Part shown: positions 54,313-64,000 of the stretch, piece by piece
Layout of the letters: each line of letters starts with the position of its first letter
How positions within the stretch are numbered: position 1 is the stretch's first letter
Origin: Cryptomeria japonica
Lineage: Eukaryota > Streptophyta > Pinopsida > Cupressales > Cupressaceae
Direction: 5' to 3'
DNA: 64,000 nt
NCBI RefSeq assembly: GCF_030272615.1
Contig: NC_081407.1
Span: forward strand, 436,514,230 to 436,578,229
Made by a program: the position numbers and the translations under genes
Notes under the pieces: generated by a model
Told to the model about the DNA's origin: nothing
The model's database searches: none
Seen by the model: only the letters and a program-made list of their open reading frames with translations

Positions 54313-56787
54313 AAAGAACTTGGTTATGATATACCGGTAGGTAAACAGTTAACATAACTATTCAATAAAATGGGAGAAAACAAGGAAAACAATATTCGTG
54401 ACTTCTTTCAAGCATTAAAGGCCAAAATGAAGAAAAGAATCAGGTTATCACAAAAGATTGTCGACAAATACAAAGATTAAATATGCTTTGTAATCAAGAA
54501 GGATGAAATCTGGATGGAAGTAGTCATCCCTAGGACAGTTTGGGTAACCAAGATGGGCTATGAAACAGATGATCACATAATAGAAACATATGCTAAAGCA
54601 CTTCTAGAAGCCCCCAGAGAACCTAAGGAAGAAATATTTGGTAGTGCAGAAACTATTGAAAGCCAAATACAATCAAAGAAAAGAGTGAAAAAGGTTGAGG
54701 CAGTTGTAAGGAAAGGTTCCAGACAAGCAAAGGCCATCAAAGAAGATGTGTTGAAGAAAACCGGTATAACAGAGGATGAGTTAGCAGCTCCACAACCTGA
54801 AACTCACCTATCATCGGTAGGTACTTCTTCGGGGAGTGACATGCCTACAACTTTCAAAAGAGTTGTAAGGAAAAGAGATCCCTCACCGACAACCACACCC
54901 TCACCCAGGAGGACAAGACAAAAACAACAAGCAATGAGATCTTCGGTAAGAAAGGCTACACCAAAGAAGAAGAAACTGACACCCAAAAAGAAGAAGAAGA
55001 CAAACAAAGACTTGGCCCCTCTTGATATACTGGTGAATGAAATTACAGAGGAAGGTAAATTGAAAAATATAGAGAAAATATATGACACTTTAACGGTTGA
55101 TGAAAAAGAACAAGTTGAAACTAGTGTTATATTGCATATGGATATGTATAAGAATTTTTTGATGGAAGTAGTAAATGAAATTCCAAATGAACTATTTAAG
55201 AGACTGGAAGCAAGAAGACAAGAAGTAATAGAACTGGACAAGAAAATAAAGATTGAAAAGTTACTTGTTGTTTATCCGGTAAACTCACCCAAAGAAATTG
55301 ATGACTTAATTGCTCAAGCCAACCGGTCAGTATTTTCTACTGCACACTGGCACATTGCTTTAATGGTTGGAAGAGTTAATGAGGTGACTGAGGAAATAGA
55401 AAATGGATGGGATATATTCTTAGTTGAAAAAGAAAAACAAGAAGAATACAGGAACCCCAAACCCATAAAAGTTTATCAGAAAGATAGAGACAAGGGTAAA
55501 GGTAAAGTTGGTGGACCACCTAGTATCAAGGTTAGAGACAACTTACCCCCACCTCCTTTGATTACTCCACTGGTAAAAACAACAGCTACAAAAGATCAAC
55601 CGGTAGCTGAGAATATGGATGTAGAGGATGGTAATACTAATCCTGAAGTCTTATATACTGTGGATGTTGATACTCAAAAGATCAATATAGTGGTAGACAA
55701 AGATATAGCTGATAAGACTGACATGGCTAGTGAGCCTCTGGTAGCTGAGCAAACTAAAAACACATAGGAGAAACCGACAGAAGACAAAGAGAAAAAGGTA
55801 GAGACTCAGACTGAGACAATGCAACAAATAGAGCAAAAGGCTCTGGAATAGGAACAACAACAATAGGAATAGGAACATAAGGAAACAGTGCCACCGGCAA
55901 TTGGAGAAATAGAAAAACCATTGCTTAAAGAAATGCAGACACAAACAGACCTACCAGAGGTCAATACAAGCTTGGTTATTTCCACCGGTACTCAGATTGT
56001 TGGCTCATCATCAGGCTTCAAATCAACTAATGTGACTGAGGTACTATTAGATTCAATCAAAAAGATAACAGATTGCAGCTCACAAGCTTACAAGGCAATT
56101 GATGATACCATACCAATTTTGAAGGTAATTGCTCCTAATTGTAATATAGACAATAAAGATTCTTTAGGACAACTTGATACACTATGTAAATATATCACAG
56201 AAAACATTGAGAAAATAAAGGAAGAGTCATTGAAGGATAAAGTAGAAATTGAAAAATAGAAATTCTTTGATGAGCAAATAAAGAAGTGTAACAGAGATTT
56301 TGACACACTTCTACCAGAATTGTGTAATTTATTGAAAGAGTACAAAACTCTGTACAAAGACACCTGTAAGACAAACTTTTTGACTATAGATATAGACAAG
56401 AAGATGAGCAAGGTACAGGATGAGATCAATAAACTTGCAGATAATTTTGTTAACTCACCAAATACACTATCAGTTTTTGAGGAGAAGATAACAAATTTTG
56501 AAGAAGAATTACTAAAATTGGAAAGAGAGAAAGAGAGAATTATGAATAAGGCAAAGCATTTGAGATTAAAACTGAGTCCAAGATTGGACTATCTAGCATC
56601 ACTGAGGAAGGAAGTATTTGAGGCACTAATACAGGGACAGAAAACACTGGCAGAGCATTTGCAGCATCTCACTAGTATAGTGAAGAGAACAGAGACAGTA
56701 ATAAAGGATAGCAAGAAGTTTATGGATAGTATAAACTTGATTTTGGGAGATCTCTTTCAAATTGTAACCACCCAGTTACAAGGTTGA
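54313..56787 (+). pseudogene. Element H ORF2, C-terminal part (novel protein)
   Basis: Continues ORF2 in register (KELGYDIPVGKQ). One frame runs to the stop at 56,785, broken by seven stops (54,355; 54,478; 55,765; 55,849; 55,864; 55,870; 56,257), at least several where CAA or CAG fits. Visible parts: a helical region with a TVWVTKMGYETDD segment; a basic Lys-rich stretch (about 54,900-55,010; KKKKLTPKKKKK) that could be a nuclear localisation signal; a helical domain (NEITEEGKLKNIEKIYDTL to GWDIFLVEKEK); a Pro- and acidic-rich linker; and a long C-terminal coiled coil (55,990-56,780). No metal-binding or enzymatic signature is visible. The full ORF2 is about 1,093 residues. Confidence 0.75.
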
Positions 56788-56980
56788 AACTACAAACTCT
56801 ACTAACATCTTGACAACCTTTGTCATTGATGCCAAAGGGGGAGTAGTGAGATGAGAAAATTCAATATATCACAAGAATCATATGCTCAGGGGGAGCACAC
56901 ACATTTTTGGTAACATTTTTTGGACTTCACATTTTTTGATACATTTTTTGAAATTTCTCATGAGTGTTGCCATCAATGCC

Positions 56981-56992
56981 AAAGGGGGAGAT
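56981..56992 (+). promoter_or_regulatory. Polypurine tract of element H
   Basis: AAAGGGGGAGAT immediately before TGTTGG, identical to D. A second GGGGGAG lies upstream at about 56,837. Confidence 0.9.
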
Positions 56993-57786
56993 TGTTGGCA
57001 TATGCACACTCCAATGAGACATTGTATGTGATTGAAGGTTTTGTCATTGATGGCAACCTTGCAATCCTATGATATCGGCAAAGGTATTATACCGGCATTA
57101 GCAGATCACACTCTAAACCGGCACTCAGGACACCGGCACCGGCACAAAGAAAAGAAGTATACCGGCATAGAGGTCGACAGGATTTTATTATATTATATTT
57201 TGTTTATTATTGTAAAAACTTTGTAAGCCGACTTGGCAAATTGTAAAATGACTCTTATATATAAAAGAGATCATTGTAGACATTTGAAAATGAGTGAGGA
57301 ACCATTAAGGAAAATATTAGGAAGACCTATTATGCGAAATATAGGCTAAGGGTTTATGTAAGAAGCAGAGCAGCAACCGGTATTGGATCAGGCATTATAG
57401 ATGCTATTGTAAAGAAATACAAGATATTGGATTTGTATAATCCTCATTGTAAGTCAGTGAGACTTCCCATTGAGAAGTGAGCTCTAGGCAGTTGGCCTTC
57501 CTGCATGTGCACACCCCTATTGTACGTAATATTCTCTTATTGGCTAGTGAGTGAATATTGTGGGTCACAAATCCCACTGAGATTTTTCCCACACTGGGTT
57601 TCCTCGTTAAAACCTTGTGTTATGGTGTGCTTTTCATGTGGAGGTTCTTAATTCTGTTTATTGCATTATTTCTTGCATATCGGTACACTATTATAATATG
57701 TTCTGTATGTTTTAATTCAAGAAATATTAAATACCGGTCAGATACTGATTCACCCCCCCCTCTCAGTATCTATGGGATTCCTAACA
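56993..57786 (+). repeat. Element H 3' LTR
   Basis: 794 bp, same ends as the 5' copy. TATA box at 57,256-57,267. Confidence 0.93.
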
Positions 57787-57791
57787 ATAAC
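57787..57791. repeat. Right target-site duplication of element H
   Basis: ATAAC, partner of 28,676-28,680. Confidence 0.9.
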
Positions 57792-59229
57792 TTTCTAGCA
57801 GATTCCAAGAAATGGCAACAAAGCAGTAGATGCCATGGATACAATTGCTTCTCTCCTTCAAACACAAGAAAATCAACAACGTTATGAATTCCTGGTAGAA
57901 GAGTTGTTTTACCCTGCTCATAATTGTCCTAATTCCCAAACTATATGTCACCTTGTTGGGCATGATTCATCCCACTATGGCCAAACTTACACATACCTGA
58001 AAGATAACATCCTACCTCCTGACTTTTCGAAAAACCAAAAGAGAAACTTTATTCGCCAATCCTCCCATTATACTCTCATCGCGGATACCCTATTTAAACG
58101 AGGTCTGGATGGTACTCTTTTAAGATGTCTCGAACAAGAAGAATCTGAGAAGGCCTTACATGAAGTCCATAAAGACATTTGTGGCACTCATTCAAGTGGT
58201 CTTACCCTTTCGAAAAAACTCATACGCTTGGGCTATTATTGGCCAACTATGGAACGAGATTCTTTTCAGATAGTGAGAACATGCAAACAATGTCATATCC
58301 ATGGGAATTTGATTCATGCACCAGCACAAGAACTTCATGCTTTATAAACATCTTGGCCTTTTTGCCAATGGGGTCTTGATCTAGTAGGAAAGATAAATAC
58401 TTCTTCATCTAATGGTCACAAATTCAACTTGGTAGCTATAGAATATTTTACAAAATGGATTGAGGTTGTACCTCTCACAAACATCACAAGAAAACAAATT
58501 GCTGCATTTATCTTGAATTAAATCATCTATTGCTATTGAATACCAATGACCATTATCATGGATAATGGGCAACCATTCAAGAACCAGGATGTACAAGAGC
58601 TATGTGAGAAGTTCAAAATCCAACATAGATTCTCCACACCATATTATCCACAGGGAAATGGGCAGGTAGAAGCATCTAACAAAACTATTCTAAGAATCCT
58701 CAAAAAGACAGTGAACGATGTTGGAAGAGATTGGCATATTCAACTAAACCCTGCTCTATGGGCCTACTGTACCAGTATCCGCACACCAACAGGTGCCACA
58801 CCTTTCTCTCTTGTATACGAATCAGAAGCCATATTGCCAATCGAAGTAGAGATACCCTCTCTACATGTATCATTAAAAGGTCTGATCCCAGATGTAGAAC
58901 AATGAGTATTTAGACTGCAAGAGTTAGAATTGATCCATGAACGAAGACAAAATGCCTTTGATCATCTAAAGGTATATCAACAAAGAATGTGTCTGAGTTA
59001 TAATCATAAGGTTAAACCACAAGTCTTTCAAGTGGGAGAACTAGTACTAAAGGAAAATCCAAGAAATCAGGCAGAGCGAGAAAAGAAAGGAAAATTTGAA
59101 CTGAATTGGTTAGGTCCATTTGTGGTCACAACAGTGTTTGGGTCAGGAGCATATCAGCTATCAACACAGGATAGGGATCAACTCCAGGAACCTATCAATA
59201 GCATACATCTGAAGAAGTTTTATGTCTGA
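57792..59229 (+). pseudogene. Element C second RNase H end and integrase
   Basis: Begins with FQQIPRNGNKAVDAMDTIASLL (last RNase H motif). The integrase zinc region is EVHKDICGTHSSG...CKQCHIHG (HHCC kept). The core has Asp in GLDLVGKI, Asp in IIMDNGQPFKN and Glu in GQVEASNKT, so DDE is intact. The C-terminus has FQVGELVLK and WLGPFVVTTVFGSGAYQL. Stops at about 58,345, 58,518, 58,536 and 58,903 break the frame. Very close in layout to B, but more diverged in sequence. Confidence 0.92.
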
Positions 59230-59460
59230 AAAATCAAAAATCAAAAAATAGTGAAAAAGCAAAAAAAACAATCAAAAACAGTGAAAAAGCAAAAAAAAAT
59301 CAAAAATAGTGAAAAAGCAAAAAAAAAATCAAAAACAGTGAAAAAGCAAAAAAAAATCAAAAACAGTGAAAAATCCGAAAAAATAAAAAACAGTGAAAAA
59401 TCAGAAAATTCAAAAACAGAAAAAAAAGAAAAGCAAAAAAAAGAAAAAAAAAAGAGAAAA
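59230..59460 (+). repeat. A-rich tandem array after integrase (element C)
   Basis: Units of about 24-28 bases, AATCAAAAACAGTGAAAAAGC plus A run, degenerating to a pure A/G stretch at the right. Lys/Ser reading frames here are by-products. Confidence 0.85.
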
Positions 59461-60605
59461 AGTGCAATAAAAATAGATGGTGAAAACCTGGCAAACATGC
59501 GCTATCTGTCTGCTAGCTCTTCCATCTATTAGTTCATGCATCTTGTCGCTTGCATCCATTCATTTTCCATCAGCGTTGACCATAATGAAGCTTTTGTACA
59601 TACGCAGACATCCTAGGTGGCTTCTTGCCATGGTTTGGATCATTGGATATATCATAATGACTTTGTTTCTAGGCTTGGGGCAAAATCCTACACCTAGCTG
59701 GGGGCAAACCTCTTGATCATTTTGAGCTTAATCAAACAGGTAGAACAATAGTTAGACAACTCTTATCAAGCAAAAACTAAGACACATCCAACATTGAACA
59801 CGAGATCAAACTATCAACTATCAAGCTATCACAAAATCAATCTAAGCACATCACACACTTTTCAGTGGATGATATATTTTTGGATAATGATTTTAACATG
59901 ATTGTTTAACTTTTCTATATTGATTTTCACTATCATGATTTCTGAGTGACTCCAAGATGTCATTGACTAGAGGAACAAGGAACGAACATGATATTTTTCT
60001 TGTCTTCTGTCTAAAAATTAATCATTAATATGTGCAAATTTGTCTCAAGACATGATCATTGGAGTATCATTGAAGACATTTCCAATTTGTGTATTGAAAT
60101 GATTAATACTGCCTATTTTACACAAGAAACACTCAAGTCATCTCGGATTAATTATACCTTGATGCTTGTGCTAACTTGCTATATCAAAATCCAAGAAAGA
60201 AGTGCTCAACTCATCATGGTTTAATTATACCATCGATGTTTGCACTCACTTCCCACATTTCAAAAAGCTCAATGATGACAAAAATGCAAAATAATCCAGT
60301 GACTGGTCTGGTCATAGCTTTGCATTTTAGCTTGCATTTCATTCTTGCATGGGATCCCATAGGCTCCTTTTATCCAAGGTTAAATCTATCACAAGAATCA
60401 TCAAAGTATCATCACAAGTGTATACGCAATCAAACAAATGACTCATATCTCTTCAAATATTGTCGACCCAGCAAAAATCTTATGCTATCACTCTCAACAG
60501 AATCAACATCGGCATATCTGAATCTTTCTGCAACTTGATATCAACAAACAGATAGTTCTTTATTTAATCAACATTATCAAATCAATCAAACCCAATCGAC
60601 TCTAT

Positions 60606-60836
60606 CATGTCTTATATAGGATGTATCCTTCTTGAAACCAGATGATCTGATTCATGTCTTATATAGGATGTATCCTTCTTGAAACCAGATGATCTGATTC
60701 ATATCTTATATAGGATGTATCCTTCGTGAAACCAAACGTTCTGATCATGTCTTATACAGGATGAATCCTTCTTGAAACTAGATGCTTTGATCATCTTTGT
60801 CTTATACAGGAGGTGTCATTCCTGAAACCGGATTGA
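60606..60836 (+). repeat. 47 bp tandem array in element C tail (five units)
   Basis: Units starting CATGTCTTATATAGGATG and ending GAAACCAGATGATCTGATT, at 60,606, 60,653, 60,700, 60,746 and about 60,792. A and B/G carry two diverged copies of the same motif (for example 51,523-51,604). Confidence 0.88.
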
Positions 60837-61135
60837 ATCTCGATCTTATCAATCTAATCAATCAAGATTTATCAATCTTATCAATCTAATCAATCAAGCT
60901 AATCGAAGAACGCGCATTTTCATCAAACACAATTGCAGAAATCAAATCAAATCTATCGGGATATCAATTTCACAAAAAATCACAAAACTCCAAAGATCAA
61001 TTATCTCAATTGATCTCCTGAGGGGGCATCATCATACCAAAATTTAGCGATCAAGAGCTGGGGCATCCTATCAAACCAATATCATCATCAAAATGAGATT
61101 ATTCTTTGAATCAATGCGTCATCACACCTCGCTTC

Positions 61136-61149
61136 AAAGAGGGGCAAAA
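61136..61149 (+). promoter_or_regulatory. Polypurine tract of element C
   Basis: AAAGAGGGGCAAAA directly before the 3' LTR; identical to that of B and G. Confidence 0.92.
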
Positions 61150-62317
61150 TGTATACACCTAAAAATGGTCTGGAGATAATTAATTGAATAAGCAATTATT
61201 TAATTAATCCCCCTTCCTAATTTAATTTAATTCATTAGCAATTTAATTAAATTCCCCTTTTCATCTACCTATTAATAAATCTAAGGATTTATTTAATAGG
61301 TTCATTTCAATAATCCCCTTTGGTTAATTAATTATTCCCCATCAAATTCATTTCTTCTAATCCTCTAATTAATTAAAACAAAACAATTATGAGTTGTTGA
61401 AATTAATTAGCCTTTTCTTATTATTGGAATTTTTAAATTCAAATTCTCCTAACTTCTAACCACCTAACCTAACCATTCCTAAACCTAACCTATTCCATCT
61501 AACCACATGTCCCCTTTCCTTGGACACTTTACCCTCTCATGAGCAAAGCTTTGTGACACTTGTCACTAAGTGTTCCCTTTCATCTAACCTCTTGTAGAAT
61601 CTTTGTGACACTTGTCACTAGGTGTTCCCTTTCATCTAACCTCTTCTAGAATCTTTGTGACACTTGTCACTAAGTGTTCCCTTTCATCCAACCTCTTCTA
61701 GAAACCCCTTGACACTTGTCACTAAGAATTCCCTTTCATCCAACCTCTTCTATAAGCCTCTTGACACTTGTCACCATAGAGATGACAGATGTTCCCTTTA
61801 ATCCTCCTCCAATTTCACCATTGATATCTTCAGACTTAATATTGACCATTGATTCCTGCCACCTCACCCCTAGCCTTGGAAATCCTATAAATAGACCCCA
61901 TTTTGGAGAAATAATCATCCCATCTCATTTGCATTCAAGCATTGTTATTATAGGCATATAGCTCTTAGCAAATCATTATTAGCATTGTTATCATGTTCAA
62001 TTTTAGCTTAATTGCATCTTCATTCTAGCTTATTTTCTAGAATAATCATGAAATCATGTAGCTTAATCATGCTATCACTGCTACCTTATGCATCTTCATC
62101 ATTTAAATCCTCCATTTAAGTGTAGTCAATTCATTGGAATTTGCATAACCAGATTTGAGAGCAAAATTCATACTCGCATTTACTAGGAGGCAATAGATCG
62201 ATTAGCTATGGTTTTATCTTTCATTGATTAATTTTCTAACCATTGATTATAATGATTTATTGAGAGTTTTGTGTTGCAGGTGCAGGTATAACAGGTACAC
62301 ACTTCACAGGCACGACA
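61150..62317 (+). repeat. Element C 3' LTR
   Basis: 1,168 bp, TGTATACACC...GGCACGACA. Five 52 bp units at 61,547-61,806 (six in the 5' copy). TATA box at 61,886-61,893. Confidence 0.92.
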
Positions 62318-63603
62318 CCTTTCATACCTTTCCACCCACTTTGCAAGTGGTCTTGAATAGAGAATTTCTCTATGGGGGCTCTTTTTTCACCCATCTTCAT
62401 GGTAGTTACTGCTCTTCTGATCATCAAAGCTTCACCTCTTTCAGGGTAGCCATAACTATCAGGGGTATTGACACTTTGGTATGTATTTGCACTTGTCACA
62501 CTTTGGCAATCAGCTTCTAGAACCAAGTTACTTCTTTCCCCCATGGAACTAGTAGGCTTGTCAAGACATCTGTTGGCCATGTGCCCTTCTTGATTGCAGT
62601 TATAACATCTAATTGGACCTCTACCTTGAGATCCTCCCCTAAATGATGGTCTTCTTCCTCTAAAGTTACCTCTTTGATTGTATCCTCCATTATTATTGGA
62701 ACTACTCTCTCCTTTAGTGCCTTCTTGATTGGTTTCACCTTGGTTTCCAAAACCATTTCCCTTACCTCTGAAAAAACTTCTTCCACCCCTCTGTTGTCTT
62801 CCTCTTCCTTTATTGTTCTGCTCTTGCCTCCTTTTGTTTTTCTCTTCCACCTTGATGGCAAGTTGATGGCATTTACCAATGGTATCTGGGCTAAGGAGTT
62901 TTAGTTCTTCTTGAATGTTGTACCTTAATCCATTTAGGCACCGGAAAACTTTTTCACTCTCTTCCTCCTTTCTCTTAGACTTCATACATAGCCTTTGGAA
63001 CTCCTCAGTGTAAGATTTCACACCCATCTCCTTCTACTTGAGATTTTGTCTCCTCTTATGAAGTTGAATTTCATAATCTTTGGGTACATAGGCCTCCTTT
63101 ACTAAGGCAACCATCTTCTTCCAAGAAACAATCTTGGGTTTGTTGTCCTTCTCTCTTTCCTCTTGGACAAAGTTCCACCAAGTTAGGGCAGCTCCCTTTA
63201 ACTTGGACTTAGCAATCTTCACCTTCTGCTGTCCTAGAATGTCTTCACAGTCAAAGAAACTAGACAGTGAGTCTATCCAATCTACCACTACATCTGGTTC
63301 CATCTTCTTACTGAAAGTTGGCAAATCAATCTTCTACTCCATGGTTCTCCTCTCCATGGATTTGAGGGCATTAAGGAAGTGCCTCTGGTCAGTAGGAATC
63401 GCCTCTTCCTCTAGCATAGGGATCTCATCATCATCCCCTTCTTCACCACTACCAGTGCCTCCATCTTCCTTCCCATCTACTCTACCCCTCAACCTCTCTA
63501 ACTCCTTTTGCATGGCCTTGTAAGCATTGGCCTTCTCTCTCACAATCTTTTCCAATTCCATGTTAGTGATTGGTCCCCTAGGGACTTCTTCTCCCTCTGC
63601 CAT
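62318..63603 (-). pseudogene. E0 gag
   Basis: Three pieces in one frame. MAEGEEVPRGPITNMELEKIV starts the N-terminal part (acidic, with a short coiled coil). The capsid region has WIDSLSSFFDCEDILGQQKVKIAKSKLKGAALTWWNFV. The third piece has Gly/Arg-rich repeats (RGGRSFFRGKGNGF) and the zinc knuckle CYNCNQEGHMANRC. Stops near 63,337 and 63,034 separate them. It is cut at 62,318 by element C, with the protease resuming at 22,379. The Met at 63,603 lies 38 bases from the primer site, which fixes the start. Confidence 0.92.
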
Positions 63604-63640
63604 TTCTCAAATCTCTATCTCTTTACCAAAGCCATTACTA

Positions 63641-63652
63641 GCTCTGATACCA
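63641..63652 (-). promoter_or_regulatory. Primer-binding site, initiator Met tRNA (E0)
   Basis: TGGTATCAGAGC on the minus strand, five bases inside the LTR end CTCTACA. Confidence 0.9.
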
Positions 63653-63657
63653 CTTGA

Positions 63658-64000
63658 TGTAGAGCCCTCCTTGTATCCTACCAAACTCTCCAATATGTAT
63701 GACACTGACCCCTCAAGAATTCAATAGGATCCTATCAAGGTAAGGCTCTACAACATTAGTTCAACAACTCACAATCTCCAAGACTCATACTTACTCAAAT
63801 TGGGTAATTTTCTTCATCATGCACCATTAAGCATCGAAGGGCTCCTGACCATTACCACACCTATTTTGGGTCAGACATGACTCATGTGGACCAGATTAGA
63901 CACTGGGTTTAAGGATTCAATACCATATCCAATAGCACCTTCACAATTAAGCCTATTTGCTAGTAGCCCTTTGAAACAGGTAAAGGGACATTAAGTCCAA
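63658..64000 (-). repeat. E0 5' LTR (cut by window end)
   Basis: Starts TGTAGAGCCCTCC on the plus strand. From 63,719 it matches 17,519-17,800. The first 61 bases are unique to this copy. Confidence 0.85.

Larger units (their letters stand above)
28681..57786 (+). mobile_element. Element H: non-autonomous copia-like retrotransposon with a large novel ORF
   Basis: Two LTRs (about 800 bp), an exact ATAAC target duplication, an initiator-Met primer site and the polypurine tract AAAGGGGGAGAT define it. Without the nested B/G block it is about 6.6 kb, the size of a normal copia element, but it has no protease, integrase, RT or RNase H. It encodes ORF1 (coiled coil plus zinc knuckles) and ORF2 (about 1,090 codons, unknown). 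LTR termini, primer site, polypurine tract and one LTR block match D, so a D-like element is the likely helper. LTRs differ by eye about once per 15-25 bases. Confidence 0.9.
59230..61135 (+). other. Element C tail (non-coding)
   Basis: No real ORF. It holds an A-rich array (59,230-59,460), one GTGAAAACCTGGCAAAC motif (59,480-59,500), a 47 bp array (60,606-60,836) and the polypurine tract at its end. No PMD gene is present. Confidence 0.75.
22380..62317 (+). mobile_element. Element C: Tat-lineage Ty3-gypsy element lacking RT
   Basis: 5' LTR 22,380-23,629, primer site, long leader, gag remnant plus protease, second (archaeal-type) RNase H, integrase, long tail, polypurine tract, 3' LTR 61,150-62,317. 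It holds two insertions: solo LTR K in the RNase H and H just downstream. Without them it is about 9.8 kb. The RT and first RNase H are missing: the pre-RT text (TDIPGFDPYLTIHH) runs directly into the second RNase H. Tat identity rests on the extra RNase H and the shared polypurine tract and tail motifs with B. Confidence 0.88.
17519..64000 (-). mobile_element. Element E0: Ty3-gypsy chromovirus, the outer host of the right-hand nest
   Basis: Pieces in element order: 5' LTR (64,000-63,658, cut by the window end), initiator-Met primer site, gag (63,603-62,318), protease start (22,379-22,196), RT/RNase H, integrase and chromodomain (22,195-19,037), polypurine tract (19,002-18,990), 3' LTR (18,989-17,519). 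Element C (22,380-62,317) splits gag from protease. F interrupts the 3' LTR at 17,518. Without insertions E0 would be about 7.8 kb, normal for a plant chromovirus. All its ORFs carry stops. Confidence 0.88.

Noticed and set aside
59241-59498. Phe/Ser-rich minus-strand ORF and Lys-rich plus-strand ORF
   Set aside because: Both come from the A-rich tandem array after the C integrase.

Overview
This window looks like plant nuclear DNA from a large, repeat-rich genome. Every protein I can name belongs to a plant LTR retrotransposon: a Ty3-gypsy chromovirus, several Tat-lineage Ty3-gypsy elements and Ty1-copia elements. The primer-binding sites match plant tRNAs (initiator Met, Trp). I found no ordinary host gene, rRNA, tRNA gene or CRISPR array. 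The species cannot be read from the sequence. A conifer is possible, because of the nesting and the types of copia and Tat proteins, but this is only a guess.

The 64 kb is one nest of insertions inside a single chromovirus, called E0 here (minus strand). E0 covers 17,519-64,000 and its left end lies outside the window. Left side: copia LTR F (15,278-17,518) interrupts the E0 3' LTR. Copia element D (7,945-14,535) sits in the sequence beside F. Tat element A (1-7,944) interrupts the D 3' LTR. Right side: Tat element C (plus strand, 22,380-62,317) interrupts the E0 gag/protease region. C is interrupted by solo LTR K (27,401-28,460) and by H (28,681-57,786). H is a copia-like element without protease, integrase or reverse transcriptase. 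A rearranged Tat block, B plus G (31,836-54,307), interrupts the second H ORF. Target-site duplications support K (CATAT/CATAC), H (ATAAC) and B/G (GCTAC), and weakly C (CCTTG/CCTTT).

Autonomous-type coding capacity, now broken by stops, remains in B (Q-rich leader protein, gag, protease with G-patch, RT, two RNase H domains, integrase), D (gag, protease, integrase, RT, RNase H) and E0 (gag, protease, RT, RNase H, integrase, chromodomain). C keeps protease, the second RNase H and integrase but has lost RT. A and G have lost gag-pol and carry Q-rich and Pro/Ser-rich ORFs instead. H encodes a coiled-coil zinc-knuckle protein and a second ORF of about 1,090 codons of unknown function. D-like elements are plausible helpers for H, and B-like elements for A and G, because their terminal signals are shared.

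The best candidates for something little described are: (1) the long ORF2 of H; (2) a plant mobile domain (PMD) gene carried antisense between pol and the 3' LTR of B, as a roughly 2.9 kb module that G lacks; (3) the non-autonomous A/G family; and (4) tandem arrays that recur at the same places in LTRs and post-pol regions. The B/G block also shows inversions and chimaeric junctions.
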